Part shown: positions 50,462 through 59,741 of the stretch, one piece after another
Layout: each line of letters begins with the position of its first letter
How positions within the stretch are numbered: the stretch's first letter is position 1
Assembly: GCF_007989605.1 (NCBI RefSeq)
Contig: NZ_BJUL01000002.1
Span: forward strand, 124,001-188,000
DNA from: Vreelandella venusta
GTDB taxonomy: Bacteria; Pseudomonadota; Gammaproteobacteria; Pseudomonadales; Halomonadaceae
Length of the DNA stretch: 64,000 nucleotides
Direction of reading: 5' to 3'
Notes under the pieces: model-generated
Told to the model about the DNA's origin: nothing
The model's database searches: none
Seen by the model: the letters and a program-made list of their open reading frames with translations, nothing else
Translations under genes and position numbers: made by a program

Positions 50462-51362
50462 CCCAAGCTTATTAACGACGCAGATTGAGGCGTATTTACG
50501 TAAGCTTGCTACCCATGCAAGCCCTGCCACGGTGGCTGCGTATCGCCAGGATTTAACCGCCCTGCAGCGTTTTTCTGAGCAGCGTGGCATCACCGAGGCG
50601 ACGGCGTTAGATACCACATTTCTACGCGCCTTTTTGGGGGCGGAGCGCAGTCGCGGCCTCGCGCCGAGAAGTTTGGCTCGCCGCCGCGCTGCGCTATCAC
50701 GCTTTGCTGACTATCTTGTGCAACATCACATGCTTGCCGACAATCCGGTGGGGCTACTGCGCACGCCAAAGCAACCAAGCCACTTGCCCAGACCGCTTGA
50801 TGTGGATGCGCTCTCACGCTTTTTAGACACGCCGCACGACGGCACACCGCTGGCAATACGTGACCAAGCCATGCTGGAGTTGTTTTACTCCAGTGGTCTA
50901 CGCCTAGCGGAGCTTGCTGCGCTGGATTTAGATAACTTAAATGCTCAGCATGTGCGGGTGATGGGGAAGGGCAGTAAGCCTCGGCAAGTGCCCGTTGGCC
51001 AGCGAGCGGATCTAGCCATCAATGCGTGGTTGTCGTGTCGGCCTGAGCTAGCGGCAACGGGTGAAATGGCATTATTTGTCGGTCAGCGTGGCCAACGTCT
51101 GGGGCATCGCGGTATTCAAAAGCGCTTGGCACAGCTTGCTGTTGTGCGTGGTTTGCCTGAACACCTTCACCCCCACCGTCTGCGTCACTCGTTCGCAAGT
51201 CATTTGCTGGAATCCAGTCAAGATCTGCGCGCGGTTCAGGAATTGCTGGGTCACGCTAATTTGTCGACGACCCAAGTCTACACTCGCCTCGATTGGCAGC
51301 ACTTGGCTGAAAGCTACGATGCCGCTCACCCTCGCGCAAAACGCCGCACGACACGGAGTTAA
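50454..51362 (+). CDS. xerC: Tyrosine recombinase XerC
   Basis: Site-specific recombinase that resolves chromosome dimers at dif with XerD. The N-terminal SAM-like domain (about 1-100) is followed by the catalytic domain with Arg in YSSGLRLAELAALDL, HxxR in HPHRLRHSFASHLLE, His in LLGHANLSTTQ and the nucleophile Tyr in VYTRLDW. It has 302 residues. It is a core gene here, as shown by the dapF-DUF484-xerC-HAD order, not part of a mobile element. Confidence 0.95.
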   Translation: MDSPSLLTTQIEAYLRKLATHASPATVAAYRQDLTALQRFSEQRGITEATALDTTFLRAFLGAERSRGLAPRSLARRRAALSRFADYLVQHHMLADNPVGLLRTPKQPSHLPRPLDVDALSRFLDTPHDGTPLAIRDQAMLELFYSSGLRLAELAALDLDNLNAQHVRVMGKGSKPRQVPVGQRADLAINAWLSCRPELAATGEMALFVGQRGQRLGHRGIQKRLAQLAVVRGLPEHLHPHRLRHSFASHLLESSQDLRAVQELLGHANLSTTQVYTRLDWQHLAESYDAAHPRAKRRTTRS

Positions 51363-51364
51363 CC

Positions 51365-52102
51365 ATGGCTTCTCTGCAAGCGATTACGTTTGATCTTGAC
51401 GATACGCTATGGGACAACCAAGGCGTGATGCTAAAAACGGAAGAGGGCCACTATCGTTGGTTAATTGATGCGCTGGCGGCATGGCGCAAAGCTCGCCATG
51501 AAAGCCCATTAACGCTAAGTTACCAGCAGGGGCTAGTCGACTATTTGGAGCGTCGCCAAGCGTGGGCCAAGCGGGTGCCAGAACGGCGTGGCGACTTTAC
51601 TTGGCTGCGTCTGCGGGCGTTAGAAGCCCAGCTGGAAGCCCAAGGCTTAACACGCAGCAGTGCGTTGCTATGGGCTGCCGCTGCTATGAATGAGTTTCAT
51701 CGCTTGCGGGTACAGGTAACGCCGCATCCCGAAGCCGCGGGACTCTTATCTGCGTTGAGCGAACGTTACCAGCTAGCTGCTATTACTAATGGCAATATTC
51801 ACCTTAAACGTCAGCCGTTAGCGGCGTACTTTCCAGTCGCGATTGCAGCGGGTGAATTACTGGCCCCAAAACCAGACCCCAAGCCATTTCTCACCGCTCT
51901 GGAGCGTCTTAATGTTGTGCCGCACCGCGCTATGCATGTAGGTGATTCCTGGCAAGAGGACATACTACCTGCACAGCAGTTGGGCATGCATGCCGTGTGG
52001 ATCGCCGCGCAAGGCGATCAGACCTTGCCAGCACGCACCCACCGCATTGCCCACGTGAAAGAATTGCCCGAGCTGATCGAGTGGTTGGAGCGACGCTCGT
52101 GA
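51365..52102 (+). CDS. HAD-superfamily hydrolase, YigB-like
   Basis: Phosphatase of the haloacid dehalogenase superfamily, 245 residues. Motif I is FDLDDTLWDN, motif II AAITNGN, motif III/IV LAPKPDPKPF and HVGDSWQEDI. In E. coli the related YigB (flavin mononucleotide phosphatase) also follows xerC, so a similar role is likely. It starts three bases after xerC. Confidence 0.88.
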   Translation: MASLQAITFDLDDTLWDNQGVMLKTEEGHYRWLIDALAAWRKARHESPLTLSYQQGLVDYLERRQAWAKRVPERRGDFTWLRLRALEAQLEAQGLTRSSALLWAAAAMNEFHRLRVQVTPHPEAAGLLSALSERYQLAAITNGNIHLKRQPLAAYFPVAIAAGELLAPKPDPKPFLTALERLNVVPHRAMHVGDSWQEDILPAQQLGMHAVWIAAQGDQTLPARTHRIAHVKELPELIEWLERRS

Positions 52103-52106
52103 AAAA

Positions 52107-52190
52107 GCGGCTTGTTTAAGAAGACTGGGTTTGTTTGGCAAGATTCCGTTTATGGAGAAAGCTTGGCTTGTTCGGCAAAGCTTGGTTTAC
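52107..52190. repeat. Degenerate 19-bp tandem repeat between HAD and engB genes
   Basis: Four to five imperfect units can be lined up, for example GACTGGGTTTGTTTGGCAA, GATTCCGTTTATGGAGAAA and GCTTGGCTTGTTCGGCAAA. It lies between convergent genes and touches the engB stop codon. No strong terminator is seen here. Confidence 0.6.
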
Positions 52191-52822
52191 TCGGGGGTAT
52201 GTAGCCACTGGTCGAGCTTTTGAGAAAGCGTATCTACACCGTCGCGCTTGAGCGATGAGAAAAGCTGAACGGAGACCAAGTCTTCCCACTCTTTAAGACG
52301 AGAACGGACTTTTTGCAGCGCGGCACTAGCAGGGCCTTTTTTTAATTTATCGGACTTGGTAAGCAGAATATGCACCGGCATTTCGCGCTTGTCTGCATAG
52401 TCGAGCATCATTTGGTCGAACTCGGTTAACGGGTGGCGCACGTCCATTAGCAGTACAAGGCCACGTAGGCTGAAGCGGCCACGTAGATAGTCAGACAGGT
52501 GCTGTTGCCACTCTAGTTTTACCGCTTCAGGCACTTTGGCGTAGCCGTAGCCGGGCAAGTCGACTAAGCGACGCGATTCGTCGTTCATGAGGCTGAAAAA
52601 ATTGATCAACTGAGTGCGGCCTGGCGTGCGCGAGGTGCGGGCTAACGCCTTTTGTTGAGTCAGTGCGTTAATTGCGCTTGATTTACCCGCATTTGAGCGC
52701 CCGGCAAACGCGACTTCTGCGCCGGTATCGTCTGGGCACAGAGCCAGCGTTGGTGCGCTAATCATAAAATGCGCTGTGGGGTAGTTCAGTCGAACGACAG
52801 GGTGATCATTAGCAGTAGACAT
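52187..52822 (-). CDS. engB: Ribosome biogenesis GTPase EngB/YsxC
   Basis: Essential GTPase needed for division and large ribosomal subunit assembly. The 211 residues have the G1 motif [10 protein letters not shown]2 [11 protein letters not shown]3 [11 protein letters not shown] and G4 [11 protein letters not shown] at 52822 is preferred, with AGGA upstream; an upstream in-frame ATG at 52870 adds an unusual tail. It is divergent from the cytochrome c4 gene. Confidence 0.94.
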   Translation of the reverse strand: MSTANDHPVVRLNYPTAHFMISAPTLALCPDDTGAEVAFAGRSNAGKSSAINALTQQKALARTSRTPGRTQLINFFSLMNDESRRLVDLPGYGYAKVPEAVKLEWQQHLSDYLRGRFSLRGLVLLMDVRHPLTEFDQMMLDYADKREMPVHILLTKSDKLKKGPASAALQKVRSRLKEWEDLVSVQLFSSLKRDGVDTLSQKLDQWLHTPE

Positions 52823-53133
52823 GGTGTTAATCCTGAAAAAACAGACGTATAAGACGGCCCGTTTCACCACGTTAACGTGAGTAAATGACGGTACCGCGAC
52901 GAATTACCCTAAAAGCAGACCTGGACTTGCATTCCCGCCGCTAGGGTGATTCGTTATAATGCAAGCGATTTATAACTGCGACCTGGGGCGCTAGTGTACC
53001 ATTGCGCTCTAGCCAGCAGCGACCAACACGGCATGTTGTTCGTTTTGGCGGAGCTGACCCTGGTAAAGTGCTGAGCCTGGGCAGCGCCCGGGATGCGTAC
53101 CAGTCAATAATCAAACGGCATAGTGGAATAGCA
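52823..53133. promoter_or_regulatory. Divergent promoter region of engB and cytochrome c4
   Basis: About 310 bases without an ORF of note. A perfect TATAAT at 52955-52960 on the plus strand is a strong -10 element; TTCCCG or TTGCAT upstream would be a weak or oddly spaced -35. This leaves a long leader of about 165 bases before the cytochrome start, with a GGGCGCTAGTG and several GC-rich inverted segments that may fold. Confidence 0.45.
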
Positions 53134-53763
53134 ATGAGAAAGTTACTGGCAAGCCTGGCAATTACCATGGGTGCCGTTGGCACCGTACACGCTCAAACCG
53201 ACCACCAAGCTGACGCGGATGCGGCGGCAGGTCGTGAACTGGCTCAAACCTGTGCGGCCTGTCATGGTCAGCAAGGTATCAGCGCAGTGGGTACCTTCCC
53301 TAATCTGGCAGGGCAGCAGATGTCCTATCTGGCCAAGCAAATCATGGATATTCGCGACGGCAACCGCTTGGTTCCCACCATGGCTGGACAAGTTGATGCA
53401 TTCTCTGATCAAGACGCTTGGGATGTTGCGGCGCATTTTGCAGGCCAAAACGCAAATCTTGGCCAAACTAACGATGAAGACTCAGAGTTTTTAGCGCGCG
53501 GTGAAGAGCTGTACCGGGTAGGGGATATGTCCAAAGGTATTCCTGCTTGCAGTGCTTGTCATACACCCACTGGAGTTGGTATTGGCAGCGCGGTATATCC
53601 AGCGCTTTCAGGCCAGCACACGGAGTATATGGTGTCTACATTGCAAGACTTTGCTTCCGGCGAGCGTGCTAACAGTCCGAACAACATCATGGGCGATATT
53701 GCTTCTAAAATGAGTGATAACGACATGGAAGCCGTGGCGAATTACCTCTTAGGCTTGAACTAG
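53134..53763 (+). CDS. Dihaem cytochrome c4
   Basis: Periplasmic dihaem electron carrier to cytochrome oxidases. The signal peptide ends at about residue 20 (AVGTVHA). Heme motifs are C40-x2-C43-H44 (CAACH) and C139-x2-C142-H143 (CSACH), each in a class I cytochrome c domain, with axial Met in PTMAGQ and NNIMGDIAS. The 209-residue length fits. The start is set by the signal peptide; the open frame extends upstream without support. Confidence 0.93.
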   Translation: MRKLLASLAITMGAVGTVHAQTDHQADADAAAGRELAQTCAACHGQQGISAVGTFPNLAGQQMSYLAKQIMDIRDGNRLVPTMAGQVDAFSDQDAWDVAAHFAGQNANLGQTNDEDSEFLARGEELYRVGDMSKGIPACSACHTPTGVGIGSAVYPALSGQHTEYMVSTLQDFASGERANSPNNIMGDIASKMSDNDMEAVANYLLGLN

Positions 53764-53868
53764 ACGCTGCTCATCAAGGTACCCTATCTCACTGGTAATT
53801 AAAGAGATGGGGAACCTCTATGCACGCCCTGCGGTCATAGCCTCGCTCATTCTTGGAGAATTTTCGCT

Positions 53869-54501
53869 ATGTTGAAAACGTTAATGGTCGCGATGGTTGG
53901 CCTAGGTTTATCTGCGGCAGTAAGTGCTCAGGAGTTGGTAGAGGGTCAACACTACACGCTGCTTGAGTCGCCAGTGGAAACACAGGTCGAAGAGGGGCAG
54001 ATTGAAGTGACCGAGGTGTTTTGGTTTGGCTGCCCGCATTGCTACCGGCTACAAACACCCGTAAATGAGTGGTACGAAACGCTTGAAGACGACGTTAGCG
54101 TTGTTCATATGCCAGCTACCATGGGCGGTGATTGGAACACCCACGCGACGGCGTTTTATGCAGCAGAATCTCTGGGTATCGAAGATGAACTGCACGCTGA
54201 TTTCTTTGAGGCCATTCATGAAGATGGCCGCTCATTGACAGATGAGGATGAAATCGCCGAGTTTTTCTCCAATTATGGTGTAAGTGAAGAAGAAGCCAAA
54301 CAGGCGTTGAAAGCGTTCGGTGTTCGTAGCGAAGTCAATAAAGCCAACAGCCGCATGCGTGAAATGCGCTTAATGGGCGTGCCGGCGCTTATTGTTGATG
54401 GTCGCTACGTTGTGTCGCCAAGCACAGCAGGTAGCTTGGAAAATATGCCGCAAATTGCGGATGCGCTTGTCGAGCGCGTGCGTAACGAGCGTGCACAATA
54501 A
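53869..54501 (+). CDS. dsbA: Thiol:disulfide interchange protein DsbA
   Basis: Periplasmic oxidase that introduces disulfide bonds in exported proteins. The signal peptide is at residues 1-20 (GLGLSAAVSA). The redox motif C55-PH-C58 in FWFGCPHCYRL is the DsbA type and GVPALIVDGRY provides the cis-proline. 210 residues. A GGAGAATTTTCGCT leader precedes ATG. It follows cytochrome c4, as in Pseudomonas. Confidence 0.94.
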   Translation: MLKTLMVAMVGLGLSAAVSAQELVEGQHYTLLESPVETQVEEGQIEVTEVFWFGCPHCYRLQTPVNEWYETLEDDVSVVHMPATMGGDWNTHATAFYAAESLGIEDELHADFFEAIHEDGRSLTDEDEIAEFFSNYGVSEEEAKQALKAFGVRSEVNKANSRMREMRLMGVPALIVDGRYVVSPSTAGSLENMPQIADALVERVRNERAQ

Positions 54502-54503
54502 CG

Positions 54504-55334
54504 GTGTTAGAGCATGGTCACGCAGGTGGGCAAGCAGGCTCGTCTGCGTTATCTTTAGCCGAACGTGGCCATATCCGCTTACTGACATTTAATTTGCAGG
54601 TAGGTATTCAAACGTCGGCTTATCACCACTACCTCACACGTAGTTGGCAACACGTTTTGCCTCACCCTCAACGTCTGAAACGCTTGGCGCAAATGGGTAA
54701 TGTGCTAGAGCCATTTGATGTGGTGGGGCTGCAAGAGGTTGATGGCGGTAGTTTTCGCTCCGGCCGTGTAAACCAAGTTGAATACCTTGCCTCTCAAGCA
54801 CGCTTTCCCCACTACTTTCAGCAGCTTAATCGTAATTTAGGGCAGTTTGCTCAACACAGTAATGGGCTATTGTCACGTATTGTGCCGAGCCACATCGAAG
54901 AGCATCGGCTGCCAGGGATGTTGCCAGGGCGTGGTGCAATTCACGCACGCTATGGTGAAGGCCCAGATGCACTGCATATCTTTGTCGCCCACTTGGCGCT
55001 GAGCCAGCGCGGGCGTGTGCGTCAGCTGAATTATTTAAGCAATATTATTGAGCCGCTGCGCCATGTAGTGGTCATGGGTGATCTAAATTGCACGCCTGAC
55101 CAGCTTCATGCCCATGAGCGTTTTAGTACCTCGTTGCCGCTTCACCCGGTTAAGCCGCTGCTTAGCTATCCATCTTGGCAGCCCCGGCGCGCTCTGGATC
55201 ACATTCTGCTTTCCCAGACACTTGAAGCTGCAGATGTCCATGTACTGGACCATCTGTTTTCTGACCATTTGCCGATTGCTGTCGATTTACCATTACCTCC
55301 CGCCTGCCTAGCGGCAATTCGCCAAAGCGTTTAA
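54504..55334 (+). CDS. Endonuclease/exonuclease/phosphatase family protein
   Basis: Member of the Mg-dependent EEP superfamily (DNase I-like fold), 276 residues. It has LTFNLQVGIQ, GLQEVDGG with the metal-binding Glu, VAHLALSQRGRVRQL, MGDLNC with the catalytic Asp-Asn, and SDHLPIAVDL with the final Asp-His. There is no signal peptide, so it is likely cytosolic. It starts with GTG three bases after dsbA. The pairing is seen in pseudomonads; the substrate is unknown. Confidence 0.88.
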   Translation: MLEHGHAGGQAGSSALSLAERGHIRLLTFNLQVGIQTSAYHHYLTRSWQHVLPHPQRLKRLAQMGNVLEPFDVVGLQEVDGGSFRSGRVNQVEYLASQARFPHYFQQLNRNLGQFAQHSNGLLSRIVPSHIEEHRLPGMLPGRGAIHARYGEGPDALHIFVAHLALSQRGRVRQLNYLSNIIEPLRHVVVMGDLNCTPDQLHAHERFSTSLPLHPVKPLLSYPSWQPRRALDHILLSQTLEAADVHVLDHLFSDHLPIAVDLPLPPACLAAIRQSV

Positions 55335-55436
55335 TAATAAGCTTGCTAGGCGGTTTATGGGCGCTGCATTGTTTGCGTATATGCGCTATTGTCTGGAACG
55401 CTGACTCCCCTTAGCCGTTTTACGCGAGACACCACA

Positions 55437-55997
55437 ATGTCGGACACAACACAACTACCTGCGTTTATCGCTGCGCTGGACCGCGCTTCGGAGTGGTTCG
55501 GGCGTAGCCTTGCGTGGCTGATCATCACTATGATGTTGATTCAGTTCACGATTGTACTGCTTCGTTATATTTTCAACGTTAACAGCATTTTTATGCAAGA
55601 GCTGGTGATGTACATGCACGCCAGTGTCTTTATGCTCGCTGCGGCCTATACCTTTCGCCATGACGGCCATGTGCGTGTCGATATCTTCTATCGTGGCATG
55701 ACGCCTCGCCGCCAAGCGATAGTTAACATCGTGGGGATTATCACGCTGTTGATACCCGTGATGGTTTTTGTCATTGCTTCCAGCTGGGGTTACGTTGCTA
55801 ACTCCTGGCGGATTATGGAAACCTCCTCCGATTATGGTGGCATTCCCGCCGTCTTTGCACTGAAAACGTTAATACCGCTCTTTGCCATGCTAATGATACT
55901 GCAAGGGGTCATTGAAGTAGTGCGCAATGGCTATGTATTGACTGGCCGGATACCCCCGTCTGTTGGTGATAACAACCACCTTGAGGAGCGCGTTTGA
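55437..55997 (+). CDS. TRAP transporter small permease (DctQ), second system
   Basis: Small membrane subunit of a TRAP transporter, 186 residues with four hydrophobic spans. The family block YIFNVNSIFMQELVMYMHAS and LAAAYTFRHDGHVRVDIFY is clear. The start is set at MSDTTQ; an in-frame upstream codon at 55389 is less likely. Its stop overlaps the dctM ATG. It belongs with the dctP gene at 57645. Confidence 0.88.
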   Translation: MSDTTQLPAFIAALDRASEWFGRSLAWLIITMMLIQFTIVLLRYIFNVNSIFMQELVMYMHASVFMLAAAYTFRHDGHVRVDIFYRGMTPRRQAIVNIVGIITLLIPVMVFVIASSWGYVANSWRIMETSSDYGGIPAVFALKTLIPLFAMLMILQGVIEVVRNGYVLTGRIPPSVGDNNHLEERV

Positions 55998-57400
55998 TGC
56001 TGGAATTTATGCCGCTTGTTTTATTTGCCACCATCTGCATCGTGCTGATGTTTGGCTTTCCTGTGGCGCTTTCATTAGCAGGTACTGCACTGCTGTTTGC
56101 GGGAATGGGCTTAGGCCTTGAGAGCGTCGGTATAGATGCCAACTTCGACAGTGGCTATCTTGCCGCGCTGCCTAATCGGCTTTACGGCATTATGACCAAT
56201 CAAACGTTATTGGCAGTGCCATTATTTGTCTTAATGGGCGTTTTACTGGAGAAGTCCAAAGTCGCTGAAACACTGCTCGATGCGATGGCGCTGCTGTTTG
56301 GTGCCATGCGTGGTGGTTTAGGTATTTCGGTGACATTGGTCGGTATGTTGATGGCAGCCTCTACCGGCATTGTTGGAGCCACCGTGGTGACCATGGGACT
56401 CATGTCACTACCTACCATGCTAAAGCGCGGCTATAGCACCTCGCTGGCGACCGGCACCATTTGTGCGACCGGCACGCTTGGCCAAATCATCCCACCCTCC
56501 ATTGCATTGGTACTGCTTGGCGATGTGCTATCGTCCGCTTACCAGCAGGCGCAGCTCTCGATGGGAGTTTTCAGTCCTAAAACGGTCTCTGTGGGTGATC
56601 TGTTTATGGGCGCGCTGGTGCCCGGGCTGATTCTGGTCGTTATGTATATGATTTACGTGGCTTTGGTAGCGCTGTTTCGCCCGCAGATGGCACCCGCCGC
56701 TGACCGTGAAGAACTAATGGCAGAGCTTGGGCACACCTCCGGCCTGGGAATGTTGCTATTGAAAGGCTTAGTGCCGCCAGTTGTACTCATTGTCGCGGTG
56801 CTTGGCTCGATCTTAAGCGGCTTTGCAACGCCTACTGAAGCGTCGGCTGTCGGTGCCTTTGGTGCCCTGGTGCTGGCCCTTGCTTATCGTCAACTGGATT
56901 GGGCTACGTTGAAAGACGTGCTGCGTTCAACCACCCATGTGACCACCATGGTGTTTATGATTTTGATTGGTGCGGCGCTGTTTTCGCTGGTCTTCCGGGC
57001 CTACGGCGGCGAGCATATGGTCACCGAGCTGTTCGAAGGTATGCCCGGTGGAGTGGTGGGGGCGACCATTATCGTGATGCTGGTCATCTTCCTACTGGGC
57101 TTTATTCTCGACTTTATCGAAATCACGTTTGTAGTAGTGCCCATCGTCGGGCCGATTCTGCTGGCCATGGGGCTTGACCCGATTTGGCTGGGCATCATGA
57201 TCGCTATTAACCTGCAAACGTCATTCTTAACCCCGCCGTTTGGCTTTGCGCTGTTCTATCTGCGCGGCGTAGCGCCACCCTCGGTGCCGACCTCGGCAAT
57301 TTACCGTGGGGTTATCCCGTTTATCCTGATGCAGCTTGGTATGTTGCTGATGCTAACGTTTTTCCCGCAGTTGGCCACATGGCTACCTACTCAATTTTAA
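55997..57400 (+). CDS. TRAP transporter large permease (DctM), second system
   Basis: Large permease of the TRAP system, 467 residues and about 12-14 spans. Marks are VPLFVLMGVLLEKSKVAETL, GLGISVTLVGMLMAASTGIV, GTLGQIIPPSIALVLLGDVL and LQTSFLTPPFGFALFYLRG. The long insertion (ADREELMAELGHTSG) is typical of the 2-oxoacid/large DctM branch. A TTG three bases earlier is an alternative start. Confidence 0.9.
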   Translation: MLEFMPLVLFATICIVLMFGFPVALSLAGTALLFAGMGLGLESVGIDANFDSGYLAALPNRLYGIMTNQTLLAVPLFVLMGVLLEKSKVAETLLDAMALLFGAMRGGLGISVTLVGMLMAASTGIVGATVVTMGLMSLPTMLKRGYSTSLATGTICATGTLGQIIPPSIALVLLGDVLSSAYQQAQLSMGVFSPKTVSVGDLFMGALVPGLILVVMYMIYVALVALFRPQMAPAADREELMAELGHTSGLGMLLLKGLVPPVVLIVAVLGSILSGFATPTEASAVGAFGALVLALAYRQLDWATLKDVLRSTTHVTTMVFMILIGAALFSLVFRAYGGEHMVTELFEGMPGGVVGATIIVMLVIFLLGFILDFIEITFVVVPIVGPILLAMGLDPIWLGIMIAINLQTSFLTPPFGFALFYLRGVAPPSVPTSAIYRGVIPFILMQLGMLLMLTFFPQLATWLPTQF

Positions 57401-57402
57401 AA

Positions 57403-57462
57403 GGCACGGTTTTGAAAGACATGGTTTTGCAAGGCTTGGTTTTGCAAGGCCCAGTTTTAGGC
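57403..57462. repeat. Four 15-bp tandem repeats after dctM
   Basis: Four units in a row: GGCACGGTTTTGAAA, GACATGGTTTTGCAA, GGCTTGGTTTTGCAA, GGCCCAGTTTTAGGC. They begin two bases after the dctM stop. The GGTTTTGCAAGGC core resembles the repeat near 52107. Confidence 0.85.
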
Positions 57463-57573
57463 TAAGCCATTTTGATCAGTGGCGAGTTGAAAACTATCGT
57501 GACTGTCAACGCAACTAAGTGGCAACCTTAATCAAAAGCAGCCAAGCTGCATAAACTAACGGCTTGTAACAAA

Positions 57574-57597
57574 CCGCCTAGCCAATTGGCTAGGCGG
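57574..57597. repeat. 24-bp palindrome between dctM and dctP
   Basis: CCGCCTAGCCAA and TTGGCTAGGCGG are perfect 12-base arms. In RNA it gives a stable hairpin with no T-tract after it (CCTCCTCC follows). Placed in a 244-base gap before the binding-protein gene, it may set the 3' end of dctQM mRNA or lower readthrough, or it could be an operator. Confidence 0.8.
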
Positions 57598-57644
57598 CCT
57601 CCTCCTACCTATAACAGTAATAATGGAAGCAAGAGGGTTAATAT

Positions 57645-58754
57645 ATGAAAGCCAACGCTTTACCTGTCGCCATTGCGCTGACAACCGCTCTATCCACTAG
57701 TTTGCTGGTGGTCTCAAGCTTTGATAACCAAGCTCAGGCACAAGAAAATTTTCGTTGGAAAATGGTCACTTCCTGGCCGAAAAACTTCCCAGGTGTGGGG
57801 CAGGGGCCAGAGCGTCTTGCGCAACTGGTGGAAGAGATGTCCGATGGTCGCCTGACCATTGAAGTATTCGGTGCTGGCCAGTTGGTGCCTGGGTTTGAGG
57901 TCTTTGATGCGGTGTCTGACGGCACGGCTGAACTTGGCCACTCTGCTTCCTATTACTGGAAGGGCAAAGCCCCTGAAGCCCAGTTCTTCGCCGCCGTGCC
58001 GTTTGGCATGAACGCACAGGAGATGAATGCTTGGCTGCACTTTGGCGGTGGCATGGAGTTGTGGAACGAAGTTTATGAGCCTTTTGGTGTGGATGTCATG
58101 GTGGCGGGTGCTTCTGGCGTTCAAATGGGGGGCTGGTATAACAAGGAAATCAATTCGATTGAGGATCTTGATGGCCTGAAGATGCGTATGCCAGGGCTAG
58201 GTGGTGAAGTGATGAGCCGTATGGGCGTCGCGATTGTGAACATGCCGGGTGGCGAAATCTTCACATCACTTCAGTCAGGTGCCATTGACGCGACTGAGTG
58301 GATTGGCCCCTATAATGATTTAGCTTTCGGCCTGCATCAGGCTGCCGATTATTACTACTATCCTGGCTGGCACGAGCCGACGGTGATGTTTGAAACCATC
58401 GTCAACGAAGAAGCCTTAGCCGAATTACCCGCTGATTTACGGGCTATTTTGACGACCGCCGTGCGCGATATTAATGCAAACGTGCTTGATGAGTACACCG
58501 CACGTAATAACGATGCGCTGGAGACGTTGGTCAACGAGCATGAGGTTGAGCTGCGCCGTATTCCTGACGACGTGTTGGCTCAGGCTCGTGAGCATTCAGA
58601 AGACGTTATTGCTGAATTGGCTGAATCAAGCGAGTTGGGTACACGGATTTATGAGTCGTACCGTACCTTCCAGGATAAGGTCGGAAATTACCATGCGATT
58701 TCTGAGCAGGCATACTACAACGCCCGCAATCCAGAGGGTGACACAACGCAGTAA
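57645..58754 (+). CDS. TRAP substrate-binding protein (DctP/TakP-like), second system
   Basis: Periplasmic binding protein of 369 residues with a Sec signal (ALTTALSTSLLVVSSF to QAQA, cleavage at about residue 31). The core matches the TakP branch, whose known members bind 2-oxo acids: MVTSWPKNFPGVGQGPERL, VPGFEVFDAVSDGTAE, GGEIFTSLQSGAIDATEW. It is a close paralogue of the Tat-exported protein at 14140. dctQ and dctM lie upstream on the same strand, with a hairpin in between that may allow higher expression of this subunit. GGAAGCAAGAGGG precedes ATG. Confidence 0.9.
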   Translation: MKANALPVAIALTTALSTSLLVVSSFDNQAQAQENFRWKMVTSWPKNFPGVGQGPERLAQLVEEMSDGRLTIEVFGAGQLVPGFEVFDAVSDGTAELGHSASYYWKGKAPEAQFFAAVPFGMNAQEMNAWLHFGGGMELWNEVYEPFGVDVMVAGASGVQMGGWYNKEINSIEDLDGLKMRMPGLGGEVMSRMGVAIVNMPGGEIFTSLQSGAIDATEWIGPYNDLAFGLHQAADYYYYPGWHEPTVMFETIVNEEALAELPADLRAILTTAVRDINANVLDEYTARNNDALETLVNEHEVELRRIPDDVLAQAREHSEDVIAELAESSELGTRIYESYRTFQDKVGNYHAISEQAYYNARNPEGDTTQ

Positions 58755-58808
58755 CGGCTCACTAGCGATGTAGCTATACTATTAGCATTCTGCTCTCGTT
58801 AAACACGC

Positions 58809-58838
58809 AATGGCTGCCTTTTAGGCGGCCATTGTTTT
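58809..58838 (+). terminator. Terminator after dctP
   Basis: AATGGCTGCC and GGCGGCCATT pair with one G-T pair around TTTTA, followed by GTTTTGGTT. It lies about 55 bases after the dctP stop and should end the transcript. Confidence 0.82.
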
Positions 58839-58910
58839 GGTTAAGAAGCCCTGTTTGGCGTTGTATTTGAGTATCTTAGAACACGACTGAACCGTTAATT
58901 AAGGAGCACC

Positions 58911-59741
58911 ATGTCCAACGATTCCCGCCTCCGCAATGTACTGACCATCGCAGGATCCGACCCTTCTGGTGGTGCTGGCTTGCAGGGTGATCTGAAAACT
59001 TTTTCGGCGCTGGGTGTCTACGGCACCAATGTCATCACTGCTGTTATCGCTCAAAATACCTGTGGTGTGGCTTCCGTGTATCCGGTTTCGCCTCACGCTA
59101 TTCGCGAGCAGTTAGAAAACCTAATAAATGATGTGGCATTAGATGCCGTTAAAATTGGCATGGTTGCCAGCCGCGAGGTTGCCGAGGTGATCGCTGATGT
59201 CTTACGGCAAAATCGTCCTCGCTGGATCGTGCTGGATCCGGTGATGGTAGCTAAAAGCGGTGATATTCTGGTCGATGATGCTGGCATTCGTGCCGTGCGC
59301 GATATATTGGTACCTCTGGCTGACGTGATTACGCCTAACTTGCCTGAAGCGGCTGTGCTCTTAGATGCCGAATCACCGAATTCACTGGATGACATGGAGG
59401 CGATGCTGCCAGCGCTGGTTGAGTTGGGCGCGCCTTATGTGGTGCTGAAAGGAGGGCATTTGCGCGGAGATACCTGCCCTGACTTGCTGGCAACTCCTGA
59501 CGGACACACATGGCTTCCTGCCTCACGTATTGACACTGAAAACCTGCACGGCACGGGCTGTGCTCTCTCGTCTGCGATCACTGCGTGTTTAGCAAAACTG
59601 CCTGCCGATGCAGCGCCAAACGCGCCTAAGCAAGCGATTGGTGAAGCCAAAGTGTGGCTGCATGCTGCATTAGAAGCGAGTACTCGGCTAAGTGTTGGTC
59701 ATGGGCGTGGGCCGGTGCACCACTTTCATGCGTGGTGGTGA
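58911..59741 (+). CDS. thiD: Hydroxymethylpyrimidine/phosphomethylpyrimidine kinase
   Basis: Kinase of thiamine synthesis that phosphorylates HMP and HMP-P, ribokinase-like fold. It has LTIAGSDPSGGAGLQGDLKTF at the start, AVIAQNTCGV, DPVMVAKSG, VITPNLPEAAVLL and the catalytic Asp region LHGTGCALSSAIT. The length of 276 residues is normal. AAGGAGCACC before ATG is a strong ribosome site. No other thiamine gene is near. Confidence 0.94.
   Translation: MSNDSRLRNVLTIAGSDPSGGAGLQGDLKTFSALGVYGTNVITAVIAQNTCGVASVYPVSPHAIREQLENLINDVALDAVKIGMVASREVAEVIADVLRQNRPRWIVLDPVMVAKSGDILVDDAGIRAVRDILVPLADVITPNLPEAAVLLDAESPNSLDDMEAMLPALVELGAPYVVLKGGHLRGDTCPDLLATPDGHTWLPASRIDTENLHGTGCALSSAITACLAKLPADAAPNAPKQAIGEAKVWLHAALEASTRLSVGHGRGPVHHFHAWW

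Noticed and set aside
50454-51362. XerC as a sign of an integrated element
   Set aside because: The dapF-DUF484-xerC-HAD order and the sequence show the housekeeping recombinase; no attachment site or cargo nearby.
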